In this document: positions 9,890 to 18,268 of the stretch, piece by piece | Layout of the letters: every line of letters starts with the position of its first letter | Numbering within the stretch: position 1 is the first letter of the stretch | Assembly (NCBI GenBank): GCA_009839925.1 | Contig: VXOS01000142.1 | Coordinates: forward strand, 69,110-127,824 | Direction: 5' to 3' | DNA length: 58,715 bases | Source: Chloroflexota bacterium | GTDB lineage: Bacteria; Chloroflexota; Dehalococcoidia; UBA2979 | Position numbers and translations under genes: made by a program | The notes under the pieces: model-generated | Database searches by the model: none | What the model was told of the DNA's origin: nothing | Seen by the model: the letters and a program-made list of their open reading frames with translations, nothing else

Positions 9890-11052
9890 GCGCGCTGCCC
9901 GCGAGCGACGAGGCGCGCGAGCTGCTGGTCGCGAACCTGCGGGACTGGGTGCGGCGCCGCGTGCTGCCCGTCGCGCGAGAGTACGAGCTGCGCGACGAGT
10001 ACCCGGCCGAGCTGGTGCAGGACATGCGCGATCTCGGCCTGTTCGGCGCGGTCATCGATCCCGCCAACGGCGGCGCGGGCCTGAGCTACGAGGCCTACGT
10101 GGCCGCCGTCGAGGAGGTCTCGCGCGGCTGGATGACGCTGGCCGGGGTCTTCAACTCGCACTTGATCCTCTCGCACATCGTCGAGCGCTTCGGCAGCGAC
10201 GAGCAGCGGGCGCGCTTCCTGCCCGGCCTCACCTCGGGCGAGGCGCAGGGCGCCCTCGCGCTGACCGAGCCGGGCGCGGGCAGCGACGTGCAGGCGATCG
10301 CCACGACGGCGCGACGCGACGGCGATGTCTACGTGCTGAACGGCCAGAAGCAGTTCATCACCAACGGCCGGCGCGCCCGCTACGTCGCCGTCCTCGCCAG
10401 GACGGATCCGGCCGCGCAACCGCCGCATCGCGGGATGGCGGTCCTCATCGTCGAACGCGGCACGCCGGGCTTCAGCGTCGGGCGCGACTTCGAGAAGCTC
10501 GGCTACCGGGGCATCGAGACATCCGAGCTGTTTTTCGACGACTGCGCCGTGCCCGCCGACAACCTCGTGGGCGGCGAGGGGCGCGGCTTCCAGCAGGTGA
10601 TGGCGGGACTGGAGCTGGGCCGCCTCAACGTCGCGGCGCGCGGGGTCGGCCTGGCGCGCGCGGCCTACGAGGACGCCCTCGCCTACGCGCAGGAGCGCCA
10701 CACCTTCGGCGTGCCGATCGCCGAGCACCAGGCGATCCAGATGAAGCTTGCCGACATGTCCGTCGCGATCGAGGCGGCCCGCTTGCTCACGCAGCGCGCG
10801 GCGCGCCTGAAGGACGCCGGGCAGCGCGTCGACCTCGAGGCCGGTCAGGCCAAGCTTTTCGCGACCGAGGCGGCGCAGCTGTGCGCCCTCGAGGGGCTGC
10901 GTATCCACGGCGGCGCCGGCTACATGCAGGATCTGCCGGTGGAGCGCTACCTCCGCGACGCGCCCCTGCTGATCGTCGGCGAGGGCACGAACGAGGTGCA
11001 GCGCCTGGTGATCGCGCGCCGCCTGCGCGAGCCGGCGCGAGGCGAAGGCTAG
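9886..11052 (+). CDS. Acyl-CoA dehydrogenase family protein
   Basis: ALTEPGAGSDVQAIATTARRDGDVYVLNGQKQFITNG; ATGA overlap with the preceding CaiB gene. Confidence 0.92.
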   Translation: MSALPASDEARELLVANLRDWVRRRVLPVAREYELRDEYPAELVQDMRDLGLFGAVIDPANGGAGLSYEAYVAAVEEVSRGWMTLAGVFNSHLILSHIVERFGSDEQRARFLPGLTSGEAQGALALTEPGAGSDVQAIATTARRDGDVYVLNGQKQFITNGRRARYVAVLARTDPAAQPPHRGMAVLIVERGTPGFSVGRDFEKLGYRGIETSELFFDDCAVPADNLVGGEGRGFQQVMAGLELGRLNVAARGVGLARAAYEDALAYAQERHTFGVPIAEHQAIQMKLADMSVAIEAARLLTQRAARLKDAGQRVDLEAGQAKLFATEAAQLCALEGLRIHGGAGYMQDLPVERYLRDAPLLIVGEGTNEVQRLVIARRLREPARGEG

Positions 11053-11079
11053 CGTGATGGTGACGGACGGGAGCCGCGC

Positions 11080-12615
11080 GTGAGCCCGGCCAGCAACTAC
11101 GCACGGCTCAGCTACGGGCTGAAGCGCTACACCGACTCGCTGCGGCGCTACATCGACCGCCGGGTGCGCGAGGACTGGTGGGACGAGTACGTCCTCACGA
11201 GCCTCCCCGCCGAGCAGATCGCCGCCCTCGACCGGGAACGCAGGCTGCACGCCGACGACGTCGACGAGGCGCGCGAGGGTGTGTTGCCCAAGGCCGGAAC
11301 CGAGTTCCTCGATGCGCGCCACTTCGCGGCGATCTACCGGGAGCGCTTCCGCGCCAACGAGCGCACGACGGATCTGATGCGCCACGTGCAGGAGATCCAC
11401 GACCAGTGGTCCGATCCTCTCGAGGGCGACTACGCCACCGAGGACGTCGACCAGGCGCTCAGCGCCATGCACGAGGCGCTGGCGTACTACCAGCTGCCGG
11501 CCGCCGCGGAGCTGCTCGCGCTGCGTGAGGGCGGCGATCCCCCGCGCAGCGCCTACGTGGAGCTGAGCGAGGAGATCAAGAGCCACAGCGATGGGCTGCG
11601 CCGCGTCTTCCTCGACTGGGCCGAGCGCGAGTCGCCCGGCGATTGGTGGGAGCGACGCATCAGCGAGCAGCGACGGGCGTCGGTGGCACGACACCTCGAG
11701 GACGCGGCGCAGCTGACGGCCGAGGAGCTTGTGGACCTGCTCGGCCCCGCCGACTTCACGGCGATCGCGCTCGACAACTGCGATCTTAGCGGCCCGGAGC
11801 GCTCGCTGCTGCGCACGGTGCTCCGGGTGCGTCGCAGCTGGTCGCACCCGTCGAGCGGCGAGTACCCGGATGGCTACGTCGCCGAGGCCGCGGAGTGGCT
11901 CCGCGAGGCCCTCGATACAGTCGCGGACGCCGTCGACGAGTTGCTGGAGCCGATCCCGGCCGACGAGGAGGAGCCTGAAGAGTCGGAGGCGGCGGAGCCG
12001 GAAGCGGAAGCAGAGGAAGCCCGCCGCGTCACCATCGCCGACTACTTCACGTGCGGGATCGTCGTCGCGTTCCTCGGAGCGTTCGCCGTAGGCGTGATCC
12101 TCGTCGGGCTTGCGCTGCTTGGGACGCGGACCTGGCCAGTCGATCGCGCGCTCGACGCATCGAGCGCGGCCGCCAACGCGGTCGGCGAATTCGTGGACAG
12201 CGTGACCGGCACGACGCCACCGGACGCGACCGCCACCCCGATTCCGACGGCGACGGCCACGCCGACGGCGACGCCCTCGCCCAGGCCGTCGGCCACTGCT
12301 ACGCCGACGGCCACGTCCACGGCAACGCCCACACCGACGGCGACCCCGACGCCGATCGCGACGCCGACCGCGACGCCGCCACCCTCACTCGCGCTTGAAC
12401 GGGCGATCGGGAACACGGACGGTGACGGCGTCTCGCTCCGCGACGACTGCGCCGACGACGCCCGCTTCTCCGCCCCCGGCGAGGGCTGGCCGGAGGGCCA
12501 GGCCATCGAGGTGATCGAGGTGGGCAGCGATCGCTGCGAGGGCTGGCTGCTGGCGCAGGCGGACGGCGTCGCCTCGTGGGTTCGTGAGGAGTATGTCGTC
12601 GATCGCGAGCAGTAG
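11080..12615 (+). CDS. Predicted membrane protein: two Swt1-like HEPN-type helical repeats, TM segment, Thr/Pro-rich linker, SH3-like C-terminus
   Basis: Repeat 1 LKRYTDSLRRYIDRRVREDWWDEYV, repeat 2 LRRVFLDWAERESPGDWWERRI...RVRRSWSHP; TM CGIVVAFLGAFAVGVILVGLALLG; TATPT linker; VSLRDDC...GWLLAQADGVASWVREEYV. Confidence 0.6.
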   Translation: MSPASNYARLSYGLKRYTDSLRRYIDRRVREDWWDEYVLTSLPAEQIAALDRERRLHADDVDEAREGVLPKAGTEFLDARHFAAIYRERFRANERTTDLMRHVQEIHDQWSDPLEGDYATEDVDQALSAMHEALAYYQLPAAAELLALREGGDPPRSAYVELSEEIKSHSDGLRRVFLDWAERESPGDWWERRISEQRRASVARHLEDAAQLTAEELVDLLGPADFTAIALDNCDLSGPERSLLRTVLRVRRSWSHPSSGEYPDGYVAEAAEWLREALDTVADAVDELLEPIPADEEEPEESEAAEPEAEAEEARRVTIADYFTCGIVVAFLGAFAVGVILVGLALLGTRTWPVDRALDASSAAANAVGEFVDSVTGTTPPDATATPIPTATATPTATPSPRPSATATPTATSTATPTPTATPTPIATPTATPPPSLALERAIGNTDGDGVSLRDDCADDARFSAPGEGWPEGQAIEVIEVGSDRCEGWLLAQADGVASWVREEYVVDREQ

Positions 12616-12624
12616 CGCGGGCCG

Positions 12625-13419
12625 CTACTGGCGCGGCGGTGGTCGCAGGGCGTAGCTCTCCGGCTCGCGCAGCCATTCCCGGTCCGCGAAGTGGGAGCGC
12701 AGCGCCAGCGCGACCTCGGCGAGCACGGCCTCACTCGTGGCCGGGGAGCGGGTGTCCAGCCAGGGCGCGATCCGGCGTCCCAGCCCGGTCTGGCGCGCGG
12801 CGGCGTCCAGCCAGTCCGTCGTCGGGTGCGCGCCCTCCTCCAGGATGCAGGCCAGCCGTGTGAGCGCGCTTGCCGCCTCGCCGCCGGCGATCGCCTCGCT
12901 CGCCTCGATCGAGGCCGCGTGCGCGCGCTCCAGCGCCTCCAGTGCGCGTACCGCCTGCAGGTAGAGCGGCCGCACCAGGCGCTCCAGCGCGCCGCCGGGG
13001 AGGCGCCGCGCGGCGGCCGCGAGGCGCTCCGCGCGCCCGCTGGGATCGTGCAGCGCGGCGGCGTGACAGAACTCCCAGCGGACCTCCAGCGAGCGGCGCG
13101 AGACGCCATCGAGCAGCGCCTCGACCCCGTCCGTGGTGGCCACGGTGGTCTCGATCGCCTCGTCGCCCACGCGTCGCAGCCGATGGCGCAGCAGCGGCTC
13201 TCGCCAGTCCGCGTCCAGGTCGCGCACGTCGGCGGCGTCGACGACCAGCCAGAGCCGGTGCGGTCCCCCCGGAGCGCCTTCCGGCGGCTCCACGGCGAGC
13301 AGGGTCAGCACATAGGGGCGATCGTTCCAGGGCGGCGCCTCAAGCAGCCCACGGGCCCGCGCGGCCAGCGGCACGACGGCTTCTCCTCCGTCGCGCGGTT
13401 CGCCGTCGTGCGCGCTCAC
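12625..13419 (-). CDS. Hypothetical protein, possibly nucleotidyltransferase-like (weak)
   Basis: 264-aa ORF in the coding frame of the region; VRWEFCHAAALHDPSGRAERL resembles helical parts of NTase-fold proteins, but no GSxxxxD motif was found. Confidence 0.45.
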   Translation of the reverse strand: MSAHDGEPRDGGEAVVPLAARARGLLEAPPWNDRPYVLTLLAVEPPEGAPGGPHRLWLVVDAADVRDLDADWREPLLRHRLRRVGDEAIETTVATTDGVEALLDGVSRRSLEVRWEFCHAAALHDPSGRAERLAAAARRLPGGALERLVRPLYLQAVRALEALERAHAASIEASEAIAGGEAASALTRLACILEEGAHPTTDWLDAAARQTGLGRRIAPWLDTRSPATSEAVLAEVALALRSHFADREWLREPESYALRPPPRQ

Positions 13420-13925
13420 GAGGCGCCCTCGAGGCGAACGGCCAGGCGGGCGACGCGCCGGCCGAGGGCGCGCGCCTGCTCGCGGTCGTCGTCCGTGACC
13501 GCGCCGGCTGCCGTCGCGCCGTAGTAGGAACCGGATCGCCGCATCCGCTCACTCCAGGGCAGGCCGACGAAGATCATGCCGTGCCCGACCAGCAGGTGCA
13601 TGAGCTGCTGCAAGGTCGCCTCCAGCCCGCCGTGCGGCGACCAGCCGGCGGCGAACGCGCCGCCGGGCTTGCCCGCCAGCTCGCCGGACTCCCAGAGATC
13701 GCCCGACTGGTCGAGCCAGACCTTCAACTCTCCCGTCATCCCGGTCCAGTTCGGAGATCCGAGGATCAGCGCGTCGCAGCGCAACAGCTCGGCCGGGTCG
13801 GCTTCGCCGATGCGCAGGGTTCGCAGCGCCGCGCCCTCGATGCTGCGCACGCCCTCGCCGACGGCGTCGGCGAGCTGCTGCACGAGGCCGGCGCGGCTGT
13901 CGTAGACCAGCAGGATTCGGGTCAT
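13416..13925 (-). CDS. Flavodoxin/NADPH-dependent FMN reductase family protein
   Basis: MTRILLVYDSRAGLVQQLADAVGEGV...LILGSPNWTGMTGELKVWLDQ...GGAFAAGWSPHGGLEATL. Confidence 0.85.
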   Translation of the reverse strand: MTRILLVYDSRAGLVQQLADAVGEGVRSIEGAALRTLRIGEADPAELLRCDALILGSPNWTGMTGELKVWLDQSGDLWESGELAGKPGGAFAAGWSPHGGLEATLQQLMHLLVGHGMIFVGLPWSERMRRSGSYYGATAAGAVTDDDREQARALGRRVARLAVRLEGAS

Positions 13926-13947
13926 CGCCAGCGCCCGGCCGCCGCGC

Positions 13948-14220
13948 TCAATCCTCGGTCGATTGCTCGGTGACGACGCGGCGGATGCGGGTGACGCGCT
14001 CATCGACGAGCGCGTCGGGGCCCTCCTCGCCGTCCGGATCGAGGGCGTCGCGAAGCCAGGTGATCAGCACGGCGGCGCCGCCGTAGGCGATGAACCACTC
14101 GCAGCCCTGGAGCAGCGCGAGCGCGCCTGCGTGGCCGTTGCGGCGATGGCGGAACGAGCCCCAGGCCACGCCCGCGACGAACGCGGCGGCGGCAAGGCCG
14201 AACTGCTGCTTCTCGTTCAT
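13948..14220 (-). CDS. Small predicted membrane protein, unknown function
   Basis: MNEKQQFGLAAAAFVAGVAWGSFRHRRNGHAGALALLQGCEWFIAYGGAAVLITWL. Confidence 0.55.
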   Translation of the reverse strand: MNEKQQFGLAAAAFVAGVAWGSFRHRRNGHAGALALLQGCEWFIAYGGAAVLITWLRDALDPDGEEGPDALVDERVTRIRRVVTEQSTED

Positions 14221-14395
14221 CCGTCCCCCGGCATCGTCTGTTCGGGAATCATCGTACGGCGCGTGCCGAGGCCGGTACAGCGCGCACCCGAGCCTCGCGG
14301 CGGGCGGGCCGAGCCGTACTGCGCAGTTCCGCGATCCTGCGGTATGCTGCGCGGCGGCGTGCGCTCGCTCGCCAACGGCAGGGAGGGATACGCAT

Positions 14396-15289
14396 TTGCA
14401 GGCGTTGAAGGTGGTCCGGCCTACCACCATCGCGGAGGCCATCGAACAACTGAACGAAGGAGGCGACGGGGCCCGTCCGCTCGCGGGTGGGACCGACGTG
14501 ATCGTGATCGCCCGGGCGCGAGTCCGGGACATCGACGTACTCGTGGACGTGAAGCAGATTCCGGAGCTGACCGCCATCGAGTGGGATCCCGACTCCGGGC
14601 TCACGATCGGGGCGGCGACGCCGTGCTACGAGCTTTACGGCAACGCGGACGTCGTCCAGAACTACCCGGCGATCATTGACTCCGCGACGCTGATCGGCGG
14701 CACGGGGATCCAGGGGCGCGCCAGCTTCGGCGGGAACCTCTGCAACTCCTCGCCGTCCGGTGACACGATCCCGACGCAGATCGTGCTCGAGGGCGTCGCG
14801 AACATCGCTGGCCCGAATGGCGAGCGCTCCGTGCCGGTCGAGGACTTCTGCACGGGTCCGGGCCGCAACGTGCTCGGGCAGGGCGAGTTCGTGGTCTCGA
14901 TCTCGTTCCCCGCGCCCGACGCCAGCGGGGGCGCGCGTTTCCTGCGCTTCATCCCCCGCAACGAGATGGACATCGCGGTCTGCAACGCCGCCTCGGCGGT
15001 GAAGCTGGACGGCGACACCGTGCGCTGGGCGCGCGTCTCGATCGGAGCGGTGGCGCCGACGCCGCTGCTCGTGCAGGGCGCGGCCGACGCGCTCGTCGGG
15101 AAGCCGCTCACGGACGAGACGATCGAGGCCGCTGCGGAAGCCTCCAAGGACGCCGCGACGCCGATCGACGATATGCGGGGTTCGATCAAGCAGCGCAAGC
15201 ACCTCTCCGCGGTGCTGACCAGGCGCACGCTGCAGCAGGCGGCGAGGCGGGCGCGCGGCGAAGATATCCCGTCGGTGGGAGGACACTAA
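14396..15289 (+). CDS. FAD-binding (medium) subunit of molybdenum hydroxylase (CoxM/CutM-like)
   Basis: VVRPTTIAEAIEQL...RPLAGGTDVIVIARAR...IGGTGIQGRASFGGNLCNSSPSGD; TTG start with GGGAGGGA upstream. Confidence 0.9.
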   Translation: MQALKVVRPTTIAEAIEQLNEGGDGARPLAGGTDVIVIARARVRDIDVLVDVKQIPELTAIEWDPDSGLTIGAATPCYELYGNADVVQNYPAIIDSATLIGGTGIQGRASFGGNLCNSSPSGDTIPTQIVLEGVANIAGPNGERSVPVEDFCTGPGRNVLGQGEFVVSISFPAPDASGGARFLRFIPRNEMDIAVCNAASAVKLDGDTVRWARVSIGAVAPTPLLVQGAADALVGKPLTDETIEAAAEASKDAATPIDDMRGSIKQRKHLSAVLTRRTLQQAARRARGEDIPSVGGH

Positions 15290-15290
15290 C

Positions 15291-15758
15291 GTGACGGATC
15301 GCATGATCGTTTCGGCCACCATCAACGGCGAGCCGCTTGAGTTCCTCGCCGACCAGCGCGACAGCCTCCTCGAGGCGCTGCGCGAGCGCATCGGCCTGAC
15401 GGGCACGAAGGAGGGCTGCAACGACGGCAACTGCGGCGCCTGCTCCGTGCTCATGGACGGCCGCCTCGTCAACTCCTGCCTCGTCATGGCAGCCGAAGTC
15501 GAGGGCGCCGACGTCACCACCGTCGAGGGCCTGGCGACCGAAGACGGACTGATCCCCTTGCAGCAGGCCTTCCTGGAGGAGGCGGCGCTGCAGTGCGGCA
15601 TCTGCACCCCCGGCTTCCTTGTCGCCTCGAAGGCGCTGCTCGACGCCAACCCGAACCCGACCGAGTACGAGGCCCGCTACTGGCTGGCCGGCAACCTCTG
15701 CCGCTGCACGGGTTACGACAAGATCATCCGCGCGGTCCTGAAGGCCGCCGAGGCATAG
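15291..15758 (+). CDS. 2Fe-2S (small) subunit of molybdenum hydroxylase (CoxS-like)
   Basis: GTKEGCNDGNCGACSVLMDGRLVNSC...LQCGICTPGFLVASKALL...NLCRCTGYDKI. Confidence 0.95.
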   Translation: MTDRMIVSATINGEPLEFLADQRDSLLEALRERIGLTGTKEGCNDGNCGACSVLMDGRLVNSCLVMAAEVEGADVTTVEGLATEDGLIPLQQAFLEEAALQCGICTPGFLVASKALLDANPNPTEYEARYWLAGNLCRCTGYDKIIRAVLKAAEA

Positions 15759-15803
15759 CGCCTCCGAGGAGAGCCATTCCGAGACCAGGCAGGAGGACCA
15801 CTC

Positions 15804-18107
15804 ATGGTCGCCACTGAGAAGCCCGGCAACTACCAGGTTGTCGGCACCCGCCCGATCCGCCACGACGGGACGGACAAGGTCACCGGGCGCGCGGGCTACG
15901 GCGCCGACTACCAGGCCGCAGGGATGTTGTTCGGCCGCGTGCTGCGCAGCCCCCACGCCCACGCGCGCATCAAGAGCATCGACACCTCGAAGGCGGAAGC
16001 CCTCGAGGGCGTGCGCGGCGTCATCACCAACGCCGACTTCCCCCAGCCGGACGACTCGCAGGTCGAGATCGGCGAGGGCGCGACGACCAGCGCCCGCTGG
16101 ATGCTCGACAACGTGCTCGCCGGCGAGAAGGTGCTCTACACCGGACACGCCGTCGCCGCCGTCGCCGCCACCGACCCGCACATCGCCGAGGACGCGCTCG
16201 ACCTGATCGAGGTCGAGTACGAGGTCCTCGAGCCGGTGATGGACGTGCGCGAGGCGATGGACGAGAACGCGCCGGTGCTGCACGACTTCCTGCGCACCGA
16301 GCAGATCGCCAGCGCCTTCGGGCCCGGCGACATGGTCGGCCAGAAGCCGACCAACGTCGCCAAGTACCTCGAGTTCAAGGCGGGCGACGCCGACGCCGGC
16401 TTCGAGGAGGCCGACGTGGTCGTCGAGCGCGAGTTCACGACCACGATGGCGCACCAGGGCTACATCGAGCCGCACAACGGCAGCGCCTTCTACAACAGGG
16501 ACGGGCACATCACGATCTGGAGCTCGACGCAGGGCGCCTTCGGCGTGCGTGACATGACGGCCGGCCTGCTCCAGGTTCCGGTTTCGCAGGTGACGTGCGA
16601 GCCGGTGGAGATCGGCGGCGGCTTCGGCGGCAAGATCGGCATCTACCTGGAGCCGCTGGCGGCCCTGCTCTCCAAGCAGACCGGCAAGCCCGTGAAGTTC
16701 ACGATGACCCGCCAGGCGGTGCTGGAAGCGACCGGCCCGACCTCCGGGACGTACATGCGTGTGAAGGTCGGCGCGAAGAACGACGGCACGCTCACCGCCG
16801 CCCACGTCTACCTCGTGTTCGAGGCCGGAGCCTACCCGGGCTCGCCGATGGGGGCGGGCGCGATGTGCGCGCTGGCGCCGTACCAGGTGCCCAACGCCCA
16901 CGTCGAGGGCTACGACGTCGTGCTCAACAAGCCGAAGGTCGCGGCCTACCGCGCGCCTGGGGCACCGGCCTCGGAGTACGCCGTCGAGAGCGTGATGGAC
17001 GAGGTCGCGCAGCAGCTTGAGCTGGATCCGATGGACTTCCGCCTCAAGAACGCCGCGGTCGAGGGCTCGCGCCGCCCCGATGGCGCGGTCTACGGCGTGA
17101 TCGGCAACGAGGAGGTGATGGAGGTCGTCAAGAGCAGCGACCACTACCGCTCCGAGCTGCAAGGCGAGAACCGAGGCCGTGGCGTGGCCATGGGCTTCTG
17201 GTTCAACGTCGGCATGGAGTCCAGCGCCTACGCCAGCGTGCAGGCCGACGGCACGGTCAGCCTCTCGCTCGGCTCGGCGGACATCGGCGGCACGCGCGCC
17301 TCGATCGCGATGCAGCTCGCCGAGACGCTCGGTATCTCCGCCGAGGACGTGAAGCCGCAGGTGGTGGACACCGACTCGGTCGGTTACACGATGGTCACCG
17401 GCGGCAGCCGCACGACCTTCGCCGGCGGCTGGGCCGCCTACGAGTCGGCGATGGACATCCGCCGCCAGATGGAGGAGCGAGCCGCCGCGATCTGGGACGT
17501 CGACCGCGACCAGGTCAGCTACAGCGACGGCGGTGTCAATGGCCCCGCCGACGATGACGGCAATGCGCGCTCGATGACGTTCAAGGAGCTGGCGGGCCAG
17601 CTCGCCGGGAGCGGCGGGATGATCCAGGGTCGCGCCGATGTGAACAGCATGGAGGCCGGGCCGGCCTTCGCCGGGCACATCGTCGATGTCGAGGTGGACC
17701 CGGAGACCGGCAAGGTCGACATCCTGCGCTACACGGCGGTCCAGGACGCCGGCACGGCGATCCATCCCTCGTACGTCGAGGGTCAGATCCAGGGCGGTGT
17801 CGCCCAGGGCGTCGGCATGGCGCTGACCGAAGAGTACTTCTACGCCCCCGATGGACGGCTGCTGAACTCGAGCCTGCTCGACTACCGCATGCCGACGGCG
17901 CTGGACCTGCCGATGATCGAGACGCACATCGTCGAGGTGCCCAACCCCGGGCACCCCTACGGCGTGCGCGGCGTCGGCGAGGTGCCGATCGTCCCGCCCG
18001 CGCCGGCCATTGCGAACGCCATCGCGGACGCGATCGGTCTGCGCATGCGCGACCTGCCGATGTCCCCGCGGGCGATGCTCGAGGAGCTGCTCCCCGACGA
18101 GGGCTAG
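15804..18107 (+). CDS. Molybdopterin-binding (large) subunit of molybdenum hydroxylase, copy 1
   Basis: GTRPIRHDGTDKVTGRAGYGADYQAAGMLFGRVLRSPHAHARI; EIGGGFGGKIG; VAAYRAPGAPASEYAVES; RGVGEVPIVPP. Confidence 0.93.
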   Translation: MVATEKPGNYQVVGTRPIRHDGTDKVTGRAGYGADYQAAGMLFGRVLRSPHAHARIKSIDTSKAEALEGVRGVITNADFPQPDDSQVEIGEGATTSARWMLDNVLAGEKVLYTGHAVAAVAATDPHIAEDALDLIEVEYEVLEPVMDVREAMDENAPVLHDFLRTEQIASAFGPGDMVGQKPTNVAKYLEFKAGDADAGFEEADVVVEREFTTTMAHQGYIEPHNGSAFYNRDGHITIWSSTQGAFGVRDMTAGLLQVPVSQVTCEPVEIGGGFGGKIGIYLEPLAALLSKQTGKPVKFTMTRQAVLEATGPTSGTYMRVKVGAKNDGTLTAAHVYLVFEAGAYPGSPMGAGAMCALAPYQVPNAHVEGYDVVLNKPKVAAYRAPGAPASEYAVESVMDEVAQQLELDPMDFRLKNAAVEGSRRPDGAVYGVIGNEEVMEVVKSSDHYRSELQGENRGRGVAMGFWFNVGMESSAYASVQADGTVSLSLGSADIGGTRASIAMQLAETLGISAEDVKPQVVDTDSVGYTMVTGGSRTTFAGGWAAYESAMDIRRQMEERAAAIWDVDRDQVSYSDGGVNGPADDDGNARSMTFKELAGQLAGSGGMIQGRADVNSMEAGPAFAGHIVDVEVDPETGKVDILRYTAVQDAGTAIHPSYVEGQIQGGVAQGVGMALTEEYFYAPDGRLLNSSLLDYRMPTALDLPMIETHIVEVPNPGHPYGVRGVGEVPIVPPAPAIANAIADAIGLRMRDLPMSPRAMLEELLPDEG

Positions 18108-18145
18108 ACCGCCGCCCGTGAGGGCGACGGAGGCAAGCGACTACC

Positions 18146-18169
18146 GGCGGCGCCCGCAGGGGCGCCGCC
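18146..18169. terminator. Perfect 10-bp stem hairpin between the two large-subunit genes
   Basis: GGCGGCGCCC (18146-18155) GCAG GGGCGCCGCC (18160-18169). Confidence 0.5.
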
Positions 18170-18268
18170 GCTGCGTTCGGCGCGCGGCAACATCCTCGAT
18201 CGCCGCGGCAGGGCTCGCGGTCGCGTATACAATCCCGGTACGAGGCCACGGTGTGCGAGGAGGATGCG

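Noticed and set aside
9814-11847. 677-aa minus-strand ORF
   Set aside because: Antisense to the ACAD and HEPN-like genes; no family signature.
12230-12400. CRISPR or tandem DNA repeat array
   Set aside because: GACGGCGAC/ACGCCGAC-like periodicity simply encodes a TATPT linker; no fixed spacer structure.
15186-17954. 922-aa minus-strand ORF antisense to the molybdenum hydroxylase genes
   Set aside because: Shadow ORF; the opposite strand encodes well-conserved CoxS/CoxL-type proteins.
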